Shown one piece after another: positions 23,001-32,211 of a stretch of 64,000 nt of DNA (position 1 is the first letter of the stretch; every line of letters starts with the position of its first letter). The DNA lies in the NCBI GenBank assembly GCA_963377175.1, contig CAUJNA010001472.1:1-64000 (forward strand), given 5' to 3'. Origin of the DNA: Effrenium voratum. Its lineage: Eukaryota > Sar > Dinophyceae > Suessiales > Symbiodiniaceae. A program made the translations under genes and the position numbers. The notes beneath the pieces are model-generated. The model was not told the DNA's origin, made no database searches, and saw nothing but the letters and a program-made list of their open reading frames with translations.

Positions 23001-24365
23001 AAGGGTAAGTCCAAGTCCAGGTCGTCATCACCAAAGAGGGAGGATGGAGCATGCTTCGCGTTTCAGAAGGGGAAGTGCGACAGGGGGAGTGCTTGCAAGT
23101 ACAAGCATGAGCTCATCAAGAACAATTCAGCTCCGGCAACGTCAAGCGACAAGGCGCAAGCCAAGTCGAAGGCTGCCTCCAAGGCCGCAGCACCAGCTAT
23201 TGCAAGGAGGGCCATCGCGATGCCTGCGATAGTCCTGAAGCAATCGGCTCCTGCGGGAAAGGTCAGCTTTAAGAAGGACGTTGACCATGTAGAACCGGAT
23301 GAAGCTGAGACTGTCTACCACGAACATGATGATGACGCGATGAGCGAATCGTCGAGATGGTCAGGCGAGTCCGAGATCCCCGAGAAGATGGTATGGTTCA
23401 AAGAAGTACTCGACGTCGACGAGAATGGAGAGATCACCTACCTCGAAGACGAGAGAAGGCAATGGGAACGAAAGGGGGAATGGTACGGTTATGAGGACAA
23501 CGAGAATGAGCCTTATCAATACGTATACGTTGACGAGAAGAAGTTCAAAAGCAGTGATCATCGAGAATTATCAGCCTATCAAGCCCAACGATCGTTGATA
23601 AGGGCGAAAATACTGAGAGAGGTGGTGGATGATATATACAAGAAGCACTACTTCCCGGTGACCAAGGAGAGCAGCATAATGTTCGAATACGATCAGAGCA
23701 AGGACGAAATCAGGGAATCGGCTGTTGACTGGAAGAAGCAGCACGGTTTGCCGAAGAACGTCTTCGCCATGTCAACGTGCATCAGCAAACGGGTGAAATG
23801 GTTGATGGACACCGGATGTGGTCATGATCTCATTGGAAGAGCCAAGGCGAAGAGCCTGGGTGTCGACATCGTGAAAGATGATGACGAGATCGTATTCCAG
23901 ACCGCGAATGGTTCCACTTCCACATCTGATGTGGCCAAGATAGTCGTGGACGAGTTGGACGAGACTGTCGAGCCGCATGTATTGGATGAGACACCCGCGG
24001 TATTGTCAGTGGGGAGGAGATGCATGAAGATGGGTTATGCATTTCACTGGATGCCTGGTAAGCTACCTTTCATGGTTACGCCAAAGCAGGGATTCGTGCA
24101 CTTGCAGGTCAAGGACGACATCCCATACCTCGTGAGTGATGGTAAGCTTCGGAGTAACAGGCATCGCCCCACGATAGACGATCTCAAAGAGCACTTTTCG
24201 GATGTACTGGCGATGGTAACGAACGACGAGGCAGATCAGGGAGGTGACGATGACAACGAAGTCACACCCGCCGCTGTCGGTGAGTCCGCAGAGGCCGAGG
24301 GCGAACACCATGATGGGGCATTCGACTTCGGGCCACCGGCCGGTACGTCCGCCTCCCGTAGCTGA
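20088..24365 (+). CDS. Gag-protease polyprotein of copia-type element
   Basis: 1425 aa, starting 98 bp after the LTR. Residues about 95-460 are strongly helical and coiled-coil-like (repeated Glu/Lys/Gln heptads). Then come a Gly/Asn/Thr-rich linker, a long acidic run (near 590-610) and an Arg-rich patch. A capsid-like helical domain covers about 650-870 (RISRKEAERVSIPAWPKIHQ to DMKERSV). Two CCCH zinc fingers lie near 933 (CWYHFKSAKGCVKGNECTFC) and 988 (CFAFQKGKCDRGSACKYKH), in place of the usual CCHC knuckle. The aspartic protease motif WLMDTGCGHD has Asp at 1241. The last 122 nt overlap pol in the +1 frame. The long N-terminal coiled coil is unusual for Gag. Confidence 0.85.
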   Translation: MASSASPSTATFGNSSSEGSNGLMALPAVMDMIADSQDEPGSGGSALFSDISTPTRSWKQIDVHQESKKRESPPRRSSSSPATPRTSQKGVRSTSKGGRSKPPISAEFRAAIREKNKMEVEIGEYQKTLDEMSAAMANLHQEDYGSTIRIQELERRCEIASKQSGHLVSHHQHHMAEAWRKFEEEAQQMRKVEMNAFQYGEKKDMESNIIMQQMRQAEGTIMEQKREIAVMKSYMASEKSAAQESAIRANQIHSEASQQISVYQQQIRGIESSTSIEKFNEEEMVQSLKSQLEHALVKRPETYSMEDSREQLMARLNDVTVFAEQESKRADCLLREKEEIVKQYESDVSMKDQMIAVEGGHRQDAILELAQVKEAKQEERYTMDEKSKEAEYWRLTAKGMYDEYLEEMHELQGQLKERETTLKQEESFVRQLDADNEELRAHKKLETQEASSSKDGHRERAVVKRAEGGSQANSNRVDKKVAGLVPSSSSNLNPNSSLMPGSILFPSFGDPMIDVHLSQMQGVVGHVPQSTTTTGGGDGGGNNGTTPPLDYGGFSPNGNRQGANRRQLSLTGGGGGPPDDPPDDEEGDDDDEEDEEDEEEEEEEDDNRTRRRRRRSRDDREIKNDRPRISRKEAERVSIPAWPKIHQLDNWKMQLLMNVLSACADPDTDAWTKWLEQALGLNPDLNALSDSGGDRFATIDIKMAMGMQNMLKQAPDEAKDVYLDATRHSELRHQQGVIVKGRELVALVMQSFRTSDRTDLVYHIEHLFNLDFPGDKNLVMFRNKWYDLLLKMRSEDRPSKLALRDILYRKIKGSKKMEFGLNAYHRLPDKHPQKTYEFLLALIDHQIKADREDLMLDMKERSVKSMMKSGGKDAAPATGKQENQGGKGRKGKPGGPDAAPVLPKAKAKGHAGKNGKSDGASDRGKSPGGGKDNPCWYHFKSAKGCVKGNECTFCHSKKTEHKLENMPKGKGKGKSKSRSSSPKREDGACFAFQKGKCDRGSACKYKHELIKNNSAPATSSDKAQAKSKAASKAAAPAIARRAIAMPAIVLKQSAPAGKVSFKKDVDHVEPDEAETVYHEHDDDAMSESSRWSGESEIPEKMVWFKEVLDVDENGEITYLEDERRQWERKGEWYGYEDNENEPYQYVYVDEKKFKSSDHRELSAYQAQRSLIRAKILREVVDDIYKKHYFPVTKESSIMFEYDQSKDEIRESAVDWKKQHGLPKNVFAMSTCISKRVKWLMDTGCGHDLIGRAKAKSLGVDIVKDDDEIVFQTANGSTSTSDVAKIVVDELDETVEPHVLDETPAVLSVGRRCMKMGYAFHWMPGKLPFMVTPKQGFVHLQVKDDIPYLVSDGKLRSNRHRPTIDDLKEHFSDVLAMVTNDEADQGGDDDNEVTPAAVGESAEAEGEHHDGAFDFGPPAGTSASRS

Positions 24366-27300
24366 GGAAATACCTGTAGATGTTGGGTCAGTCCCACATC
24401 GACATGGTGATGCCGAAGCTCACGAGGAAGAGGTTGATGAAGATGATCCAGATGCCGGAATCGAAGTTGATGTGTACGAAGGATCATCGATAAAGAGGAA
24501 AGTGGGGGTTCTCAAGAAGGACGCCAACTCCATTGCTCATTTGCTTACTCACAGGTACCGAAATCCTTTCTGCGAATCATGCGTCAAGGCAAAGATGAGA
24601 CACTTCAGATCGCGAACGGGAGCCTTCAAGAGGGAGGTAAAGACGTTCGGAGACCTGGTGACGTTCGACTTCGTGACGGCATCAGGAGATCACGAAGTGG
24701 AAGGCAGGTATGCGCTCATCATCCGGGACATATATACCGGAATTATCATGGCCTATCCAACCGCGAGAAGAGATACTGACTCCGTTGTCAGGGCCATCAA
24801 GCACTTCTGCGGGAGGAGGAAAATCAAGCAGGTATATTCGGATGATGGCCCAGAACTGATCAATGCGTGCGTGGAGCTGAAGCTGAACCACGTCCTATCG
24901 CTGCCTGGACGACCGCAGAATAATTCCCTTGCTGAAAGGACAAATCAATTCATCATTGACCAGACTTCGGCTTGTCTTGTACATGCCGGTCTGCCCACGT
25001 GCTACTGGGTGCAGGCCATCACCACTCTGTGCCATCTCATGAACATCGAAGAGGTGCATGGATCGAGTGCGTGGATGAGGCTGCATGGCGAGGAGTTCAA
25101 GGGCGAGAAGATACCTTTTGGTGCGCTAGTAGACTTCAAGCCGAGTGAAGCACGAGGGGGGAAGAGGGAGAAGTTCGAACCGAGAGGGGAAACTGGTATA
25201 TTTGCAGGATACGTGTTGAGCACCGGGATGCATTGGGCAAACAAGTATCGTGCTTGGGCACTCACCGCATTTGCGGGTGCAGAGTTGAACATCAAGAAGG
25301 CAAAGGTTCCACCTCGGTTGAGAATGCCACACCAGACGGAGAGGATGATTCTAAAATCTCCTCTGACATTCCCAATACAACAGAAGTACAAGGTTGCCAA
25401 CGAGACCTTGGAAGGGATAGAGATGTCCGTCGATGCGATCGGTCTGGATGCGCGTGACCGCCTGATCGAAGATGAGGACTACGAGCCTGAATTGTTGCAG
25501 AGTGACGAGAAGCGACTGCTTGACGATGAGGTCGATCAGATCGCTGGTCTACTGCTTGACGATGGCCCGGAGGTACTTGTCGGAGATCGGGGGGATCATG
25601 CAGGAGAGGAAGACGCTAGACCAAGCTCATCAAAAGGGAAAGGAGATGGACATGCCAAGGGCGACGAGAAGGTCACGAAGTCCGACCTTCCACACGTGTC
25701 AGTTGGACTACCTGGGGATGGCATCACGTACGTCAACGACGATGGCAAGGAGGTGAAGATCGACAAGGCCGGGAGACCGTATCCCGTCGGGAAGGATGGA
25801 TTCAGGCTAATGAAGACGTCGAGACCTCCAGAGTACACCCCTGAAGAATGGAAAATGATGAGTAAATATTACACCAAAGAAGAAAAGGCCGAGGTGAAGG
25901 GCGGTGGCAAAAAGAAGGACGAAGATCCCAAGAGTAAAGAATCTGAGATTTCTGCGCCGGCAGAGGCACGGACATTGCAGATGCCCGGTGGTAAGAGAAT
26001 TCGAGCAATGCTTCGAAACCGCTGGGGTGGAGTAGAATGGCAGTACAGTTGGGGGTTGCGGAAGAACATATCAAAGATCAAGAACCCAATGGATGGGAAG
26101 CACTTGGCTGAACTTGAATGGGTCAGGATTGTTGTAAATCCTGTCGACGGAGTGGTTGTTCTCATGGATTCCAAGCAGTCCCAAGACGTCTTGAGACGGA
26201 ACGTTCAGCTTGAGAAAGAATTTGAGTGTCTGGTAGTAATTTATGCCTGGAAGTTCAAGTCTGAGGAGCGGTCAAAGTCGACTCCAAACTGGACGAAGGC
26301 AGTTGCATCAGTCATGGAGAGTCATAATGACGAAGCTGAGACGACATCGGGGACAGATCCAACGGTCGACGAATCGACGGATCTTACCTGGTATGAATGG
26401 GAGGAGTCCGCTGAGGTAGTTTCTGGAAAAGTACCACTCGCGATGCCTGCGATAGGCGAAGACGGTGAAGCCAAGAAATACCCATCGATGCCGTGCGTGA
26501 CTTCTGAGCGAATACAGCACAGAGAGAAAGCTGTGAAAGTTGTGCGATTCTTCGACGCTTTAGTATCCAGGCCGGTTGGCCGGAAAGAGATGTTGACCAA
26601 CCCTGATGCGTTGGCATCGATGAAGAAAGAATGGTCGGGATTAATCGACCAGGGCGTCTTCGATCTTGGCGCGGGGCGTGAATATGACGCTGTAGCCAAG
26701 GAGGCAAAAGCGAAAGGGGAAGAGATACACATGGCTCGCGCACATGGCATTTGCGTTGAAAAGCACTCACAGTTGCCTGTTGGTGATCCTAAGAGGAAGT
26801 TCAAGGGTAGAGGCGTGCTGCTGGGGAACCAAGTGAAGAACCAAAGTTTTGAGGCTGCAATGTTTCAAGATTTGGGGAACTCTCCTGCTTCATTCGAGGC
26901 CTCGCGTTGGGCGGATTTTTTGGGTTGTCATGATGGCTGGGATGCGCAGATGGCCGACGCTGTTCAAGCGTACATACAGGCCACCTTGAGAGGCACGCCG
27001 TGTTGGATTGAACTGCCACCGGAGGCTGTGCCAAGTGAATGCAAATGGGATAAGTACAGAAGACCAGTCGTCCCGTTGAGGAAGGCGCTGTACGGACACC
27101 CAGATGCGGGAACATTCTGGGAGCAGCACTGCGATGAGTCGGTGCGCGCCGTTGGTTTTGAACCCATCGGCGAAGAATGGCCTTCAGTGTACATTCATGA
27201 GAAGCTCCAGCTTGTTCTGGTTGTGTACGTCGATGACTTCAAAATGGCAGGGCCGCAGAAGAACCTTGCCCAAGGATGGAGCATGTTGCGTACGCGTTTG

Positions 27301-28326
27301 AAGATTGAGCCTAAAACTGGACTTGACATGTACCTTGGTTGTAATCAAAGCAAGGGAAACGTCACTCTCGGGAACGGACACCGAGTAACAACGGTGACCT
27401 ATGACATGGAACAGTTCCTACGTTCCTGTGTCGACCGCTATCTTGAGGTGGCGGGCGACGTGAAGTTGAATAAGGTTGTCACTCCTGAGTTGCATGAAGA
27501 AACAAAGACTCACGTCTCGCGGAAGCCTGCCAGAGAGGGGCCGTCAGTCGTGTGCAATTGGTGTAACAATCTTGTGCCCACCGATGGTTCTGCCACAGTG
27601 CCGGACCAACGGGGAGGGACTCCTGAGTTGGCCATGAAGGAGCCCGTGCGTGGACACCTTGCTCCGCATGCCGCTAGCGTACTGATGAAGTTGCTGTACG
27701 GCGCGCGGATTGCTCGCTTCGATTTGTTGCGGCAAGTGAATCGCCTAGCACGGAATGTGCACAGGTGGACCGACTCCGATGATCGGGGTTTGCATCATTT
27801 GATGTGCTATGTGCATCATACTAAACATTGGCGCATGGTCGGTTGGGTTGGAGACCCTATGGATGATGTGCACTTGGCCTTGTATGCGGACGCTGACTTT
27901 GCGGGATGCGTTGACTCGCTACGTTCCACCTCGGGTGGACACTTGAATATACAAGGGCCTAATACCCGGTTTCCGTTGTCTGGCAGCTCCAAAAGACAGG
28001 GTTGTGTGAGTCATTCCACTCCCGAGGCCGAAATAGTTGCGGCCGATGTTGCCATGAGATCGATGGGTATGCCCGCTCTAAAGTTGTTAGAGCGGATTCT
28101 CAAGAAGTCACCGAACTTTGTGTTCTATGACGATAACAAGGCTATGATCGGTGTTGTGCGATCGGGGAGAAACCCCACGATGCGCCACCTTGAGAGAAGC
28201 CATGGTGTTAGCATTTCGTGGATGCACGAGATGTTTACACGTGATTACATGTATTTGGCGTATGAGGTCACCGACAGGATGGCGGCTGACATATACACCA
28301 AGGCGTTCAATGATGGGCGCAAGTGA
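24244..28326 (+). CDS. Pol: integrase, reverse transcriptase, RNase H (copia type)
   Basis: 1360 aa. The HHCC zinc site is HLLTHRYRNPFCESCVKAK (about 99-113). The integrase core has D142 (TFDFV), D200 (YSDDGPE) and E231 (NNSLAERTNQ). The RT contains ADAVQAYIQATLRG, KALYGHPDAGTFWEQH and the catalytic YVDD at 995-998. RNase H begins at YADADFAG (about 1214) and includes STPEAEIVAAD and the late copia signature TDRMAADIYTKAF. The frame is +1 to gag with a 122-nt overlap, so it is probably made as a Gag-Pol fusion by +1 frameshifting (inferred). It stops at TGA (28324), where the frame simply continues. Related pol proteins usually have Trp here, so a TGG-to-TGA change or readthrough is possible. 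Confidence 0.93.
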   Translation: MTMTTKSHPPLSVSPQRPRANTMMGHSTSGHRPVRPPPVAEEIPVDVGSVPHRHGDAEAHEEEVDEDDPDAGIEVDVYEGSSIKRKVGVLKKDANSIAHLLTHRYRNPFCESCVKAKMRHFRSRTGAFKREVKTFGDLVTFDFVTASGDHEVEGRYALIIRDIYTGIIMAYPTARRDTDSVVRAIKHFCGRRKIKQVYSDDGPELINACVELKLNHVLSLPGRPQNNSLAERTNQFIIDQTSACLVHAGLPTCYWVQAITTLCHLMNIEEVHGSSAWMRLHGEEFKGEKIPFGALVDFKPSEARGGKREKFEPRGETGIFAGYVLSTGMHWANKYRAWALTAFAGAELNIKKAKVPPRLRMPHQTERMILKSPLTFPIQQKYKVANETLEGIEMSVDAIGLDARDRLIEDEDYEPELLQSDEKRLLDDEVDQIAGLLLDDGPEVLVGDRGDHAGEEDARPSSSKGKGDGHAKGDEKVTKSDLPHVSVGLPGDGITYVNDDGKEVKIDKAGRPYPVGKDGFRLMKTSRPPEYTPEEWKMMSKYYTKEEKAEVKGGGKKKDEDPKSKESEISAPAEARTLQMPGGKRIRAMLRNRWGGVEWQYSWGLRKNISKIKNPMDGKHLAELEWVRIVVNPVDGVVVLMDSKQSQDVLRRNVQLEKEFECLVVIYAWKFKSEERSKSTPNWTKAVASVMESHNDEAETTSGTDPTVDESTDLTWYEWEESAEVVSGKVPLAMPAIGEDGEAKKYPSMPCVTSERIQHREKAVKVVRFFDALVSRPVGRKEMLTNPDALASMKKEWSGLIDQGVFDLGAGREYDAVAKEAKAKGEEIHMARAHGICVEKHSQLPVGDPKRKFKGRGVLLGNQVKNQSFEAAMFQDLGNSPASFEASRWADFLGCHDGWDAQMADAVQAYIQATLRGTPCWIELPPEAVPSECKWDKYRRPVVPLRKALYGHPDAGTFWEQHCDESVRAVGFEPIGEEWPSVYIHEKLQLVLVVYVDDFKMAGPQKNLAQGWSMLRTRLKIEPKTGLDMYLGCNQSKGNVTLGNGHRVTTVTYDMEQFLRSCVDRYLEVAGDVKLNKVVTPELHEETKTHVSRKPAREGPSVVCNWCNNLVPTDGSATVPDQRGGTPELAMKEPVRGHLAPHAASVLMKLLYGARIARFDLLRQVNRLARNVHRWTDSDDRGLHHLMCYVHHTKHWRMVGWVGDPMDDVHLALYADADFAGCVDSLRSTSGGHLNIQGPNTRFPLSGSSKRQGCVSHSTPEAEIVAADVAMRSMGMPALKLLERILKKSPNFVFYDDNKAMIGVVRSGRNPTMRHLERSHGVSISWMHEMFTRDYMYLAYEVTDRMAADIYTKAFNDGRK

Positions 28327-28338
28327 AAACATGCATGT

Positions 28339-31300
28339 TTGCAGATCGGTCTACTTGACCCGAGCTTGCTGTCTGACCCGGATACCCTCAAGGCGCTCAC
28401 ACCTACGTGTGATCCCATAAAAGGGACCATGCAGACTGCTTCGGGGACAGTTGACGGAGTTCCAACATTTCCGTACACACACATTCCGATCATGCCCCCG
28501 GACCTATGGTGGTCTGGATTAACATCTAAAGAGGGATTGCATGAGCATGAGGGACATGATCCGGTTGTTGTTGCCAAGGGACCCAGATTGATGCGTGTGA
28601 AACCTCCACTCGCGGTTATGACACCGTTTGGGAGCAAGTGGCTTCGTTCCACTTGGTTTCTGAAGAACGGGTCATGGCTCAAGGTCGAGGATAGGGTTGA
28701 CCCAGGGTTGCAATGTGTGCGGATTGATGGATGGGTTGAACGCGCAGTTTGGCAGTTTCATCCCGTACCGGTTGCTGTACCGGCGCGGGAAAGACCTCCA
28801 CGACCACGACCAATTCACGTCGGGTCCGGGGATGTTGACATGCAGTCCGTGCTGGCCGCATTTGTTGAAGAACTGTCGAACGAGCGCATAGAATTAAAAT
28901 GTGTCAACGACCTTGCCTTGGAAACTTTGCTCCGATTGAAGTTGCTTATGCGTTGTCTGCATATCAATCACGAGCAGCTTGTCCCTGGTCGTTGTTTTGT
29001 TCCGTATCGCATTGCGGTGAAGAACAAACCACAGTTAGCGCCGGGTATTGAACTCGCGATGGTTAAACATGACGGTGGTGTGCTTCGCGCTCCTGTGCAT
29101 GTCTCGCTTCCTGGTATGAGAACTCGCACAGTCGTCACTCTTTACAGTGTCGACTTGGCTCGGCCCATTGTGCTGATGGCATGTTCCGAACCGCGTAACT
29201 GGTTCACTGCCCTTGCCCGCCATAACGGGCCGCAGGTCGTCACCATAACTCTGGTTGATGACTTACTGAGCGAGTACGGGGGGAGAATCGCCAGACATGT
29301 GCTTACCAAACCTTCCGAGTTGTTGTTCTTCGCCGGGCCTTGCGCGGGGGGATCATCATGGGCACGCCTCAACAAGACTCGCGGAATTGACACCGCAGAG
29401 AAAATCGAGGCCAAACAAAGGGAATTTTGGAGATTGTTTGAACGGTTCGTTGAAATCAAACGGCATGCCATGACAAAACGAGCTGCGAGTTTGTTTGAGT
29501 TGCCTGGAAGTTGCGATTATTGGAAAGACGAGAGACTGCATGAGGTTGTTCATGATGGAACTAGTCACGAGTTTGATGGGTGTCGCTATGGCTTGAAGCA
29601 AAGGTACGCCAAGAAACCCATGCCAATCAAGAAACCTTGGAGAGTTGTTTCATGGAACTTTGATCTTGGTAGCTCGTTATCTAAGAAATGCAATGGAAAC
29701 CATGAGCATGGACCTTGTGCCGGTCGTGAAGCCAAAGAAACCCAGTTGTACACGTCGATAATTGTAGGTGTGATCCTTCGCCGTTTTCGTGCTCGAGCAA
29801 AGTGCCTCAAGCCGGCACCATTGACACTCGCTCTTGCTTGCATTACGCGAGGGAGACCGCGGAAGCATCAAGCTACTGCGTGTGAAAGTTACACCACCCC
29901 AACTGCGTTACCGAGGTGCTGGGTTAGTCCCGAACCTCTGGTGCCTGCGGGGAGCTGGGTCAGTCCCGAACCCCAAGTTTCGAGGAGGAGTTGGGCTTGT
30001 TCATCACCTCAATCAGAAACTGGATTAGTGTTGGGACAATTCCGTGGCATTATTTGCAGCTGCCTATTCTGGTTTTTCCTGGTACTGGAGAATATCATCA
30101 AGATGACTGCCAATCCGACCGTCGTCAACACGAATGAATTCTTCTGCGTGCCTGTCCGGAAATCCAGACAAGCGGCGATATTCTTGGGGAACTTAGTGAA
30201 GAACGCCATCGAGGAAGGCAAGAGGATACCCAAGAGGATGGAAATGGGCAGCGACCTGGGCATGTGCATAAAGTGGATCGAGGAAATCGGTGTCCCTGCT
30301 ATTTATGCCTACTCAGCGTATTATTCTGCCAAAGGCCGCGGGATGATGAAAGGTGAAGCGCAGTCTATGAGGGTTGCCTTAGAGTTCATCAGCAAAGTCT
30401 TCGGACAGCTTTCTGCCGACGAATGTATGCTTGGATGGAGGGAATTTTGCAGCAAGGGAAAGAAGATTGTGTCGGCGCTGAACCAACTTTGCGGTGAGGC
30501 AACGATGCTAGCGAAGAACCCCGAGTTGCTCGACGTAACCAAGTATTGCATAGAAGGGGCGGATATGTTGAGATCAATTGCAAACATCTGGGATCTCGCA
30601 TTGGGCGTGGCCGAGGACAACGATGAACGGTCGTTCAAAGCTGCATTCCACCAGGACACCCCGGTCGGGGAGGTGTACAAAGAGTTCATCAGCGACGAGT
30701 CGACGAGGGCATCGTCATCGAGAAGGTGGAGGAGCTCCGAGGAGTTCCAGACGACTGCAGAGTTTGAGAGGCACGATCGGAGAATATCGAAATTCAGAGA
30801 TCGAAACTGGGGGAAAGTATTCACGTTGGGCGTGATCAAGGCTCCCAAGATCGACTCCTACGGTCGTGGTGCCAAGGACGACTATCAGAAGAATTGGGAC
30901 CTTGGGTTGGTCTACCAGAATGAGCTGCATGCTTCGATGAAGAACCTCGCGTATGCGCTGAGGAGAGATGAGAATGCCAGCCAGCACAATCTCCTGCGCT
31001 GGATGATCTGTGGGTCAACCCCCAGTGACATCTCTGACGCATGCATCGGGGCGATCAACTCGCTCATGTGCGTTTCCTTCATCATGAGGAGACTGCAGCC
31101 ATTGCTCGGAGAAAAGAACGTTAAAGATCAGTCGTACACAGCTTATTTCCGTCCGGACAAGAGAGAGCTGAACGAACTCTACCGGGAGATTGAGATCGCC
31201 AGGAACTTCCTGTGGTGCATCGACATGATCTACGAGTCAAAGCTGCCTGCGATGAACATCAACTCCATCAGTTTGGCACCGCACGCGGCTGACAGGGCCG

Positions 31301-32142
31301 CCGAGAACCAAGATCGGCGCAAGTGGGTAAGCTGGTTGAAGGAGATCGAAAAGAAAGCCGAGAAGGACGTCATGATCGAATTCTACCAGAATAACTACTG
31401 CACGATGCACGAAGTCGAGAGGGAACTGGAGAAGTATCCCGAGGATTTTGTGATTGGGGAGGAGCCGGCGTGGTGGGTGATGGGATCATCGAAGACGGAG
31501 CCGCCACGGAAGACGGAGCGACAGCAGAAGTCAGCGTCAAGCTCCGGGCAAAGGAGCCCAACCTCTGGTGGGTCAGTCCCCCAGCAGGGAGCTTCAAGTG
31601 GGGGGTCGCATGCTAGCAATGCTGTCAAGAACTCCATTTTGCGCATGAACTCCGGTGGAGATGACGACAGGTGGGTAATCATCAACCCAACTGCTGGACA
31701 TGATACCTACACTTCATTTGAAGGGGGTATTGCTTTGAGCGGCGCGACTGTCAATGTGAAGTTCAACATAGACAACAATACAGGGTACCCGATCATACAA
31801 ACTGTATTTGGGCCGTGTCTTGCAGAAGGTAAGAACGCAACATACTGGGAGTGTATGCTAAGATGCCTGACCTCTTCGCTATTGCACTTCGAGGAGAAGA
31901 CCAGCGCGGCCTATGTTGGGAAGGGGAACGCGGCATGGCTACAGCTGTATGCTTTCTTGTGTGCCCAAACAGGATGCTTGTTTACTGGACGCCTTCCGGG
32001 CGCCAAAGCCATCAACGCGTTGATCCAGGCGGAGAAGAACCCGGACAACGCACCTGGACAGTTGAACCGGATTATCAGGAGCCCCATTGGTGAGGCAACG
32101 ATTCGCGATATGATGATCCAGTGGTCCTGGACTGGCCCCTGA
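28339..32142 (+). CDS. Accessory ORF: methyltransferase-like module plus unknown downstream protein
   Basis: 1267-aa frame in the same phase as pol, beyond its TGA. Residues 1-170 have the text GSKWLRSTWFLKNGSWLKVE. Residues about 328-500 hold LLFFAGPCAGGSSWARLN, SLFELPGSCDYWKDERL, EFDGCRYGLKQ and CNGNHEHGPCAG. The Pro-Cys in a Gly-rich loop and the later Cys/His motifs recall DNA-methyltransferase-like folds and occur widely beside dinoflagellate copia elements, but I cannot assign an activity. Around 29910-30010 the frame crosses a tandem array of GGGTYAGTCCC-type repeats that looks non-coding. An ATG at 30103 (MTANPTVVNTNEFF) probably starts a separate, mostly helical 679-aa protein of unknown function ending at 32142. 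Confidence 0.6.
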   Translation: MQIGLLDPSLLSDPDTLKALTPTCDPIKGTMQTASGTVDGVPTFPYTHIPIMPPDLWWSGLTSKEGLHEHEGHDPVVVAKGPRLMRVKPPLAVMTPFGSKWLRSTWFLKNGSWLKVEDRVDPGLQCVRIDGWVERAVWQFHPVPVAVPARERPPRPRPIHVGSGDVDMQSVLAAFVEELSNERIELKCVNDLALETLLRLKLLMRCLHINHEQLVPGRCFVPYRIAVKNKPQLAPGIELAMVKHDGGVLRAPVHVSLPGMRTRTVVTLYSVDLARPIVLMACSEPRNWFTALARHNGPQVVTITLVDDLLSEYGGRIARHVLTKPSELLFFAGPCAGGSSWARLNKTRGIDTAEKIEAKQREFWRLFERFVEIKRHAMTKRAASLFELPGSCDYWKDERLHEVVHDGTSHEFDGCRYGLKQRYAKKPMPIKKPWRVVSWNFDLGSSLSKKCNGNHEHGPCAGREAKETQLYTSIIVGVILRRFRARAKCLKPAPLTLALACITRGRPRKHQATACESYTTPTALPRCWVSPEPLVPAGSWVSPEPQVSRRSWACSSPQSETGLVLGQFRGIICSCLFWFFLVLENIIKMTANPTVVNTNEFFCVPVRKSRQAAIFLGNLVKNAIEEGKRIPKRMEMGSDLGMCIKWIEEIGVPAIYAYSAYYSAKGRGMMKGEAQSMRVALEFISKVFGQLSADECMLGWREFCSKGKKIVSALNQLCGEATMLAKNPELLDVTKYCIEGADMLRSIANIWDLALGVAEDNDERSFKAAFHQDTPVGEVYKEFISDESTRASSSRRWRSSEEFQTTAEFERHDRRISKFRDRNWGKVFTLGVIKAPKIDSYGRGAKDDYQKNWDLGLVYQNELHASMKNLAYALRRDENASQHNLLRWMICGSTPSDISDACIGAINSLMCVSFIMRRLQPLLGEKNVKDQSYTAYFRPDKRELNELYREIEIARNFLWCIDMIYESKLPAMNINSISLAPHAADRAAENQDRRKWVSWLKEIEKKAEKDVMIEFYQNNYCTMHEVERELEKYPEDFVIGEEPAWWVMGSSKTEPPRKTERQQKSASSSGQRSPTSGGSVPQQGASSGGSHASNAVKNSILRMNSGGDDDRWVIINPTAGHDTYTSFEGGIALSGATVNVKFNIDNNTGYPIIQTVFGPCLAEGKNATYWECMLRCLTSSLLHFEEKTSAAYVGKGNAAWLQLYAFLCAQTGCLFTGRLPGAKAINALIQAEKNPDNAPGQLNRIIRSPIGEATIRDMMIQWSWTGP
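29911..30005 (+). repeat. Three-copy array containing GGGTYAGTCCC
   Basis: Units of about 36 bp begin GCTGGGTTAGTCCCGAACC, GCTGGGTCAGTCCCGAACC and a degenerate GTTGGGCTTGTTC. They sit between the methyltransferase-like part and the ATG at 30103. Confidence 0.75.
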
Positions 32143-32211
32143 GGGCCGTCAACTCGAAAGGGAGCACGAAGACCTTCCAGATGATGGTCAACGAACAGGG
32201 GTGGACAAATA

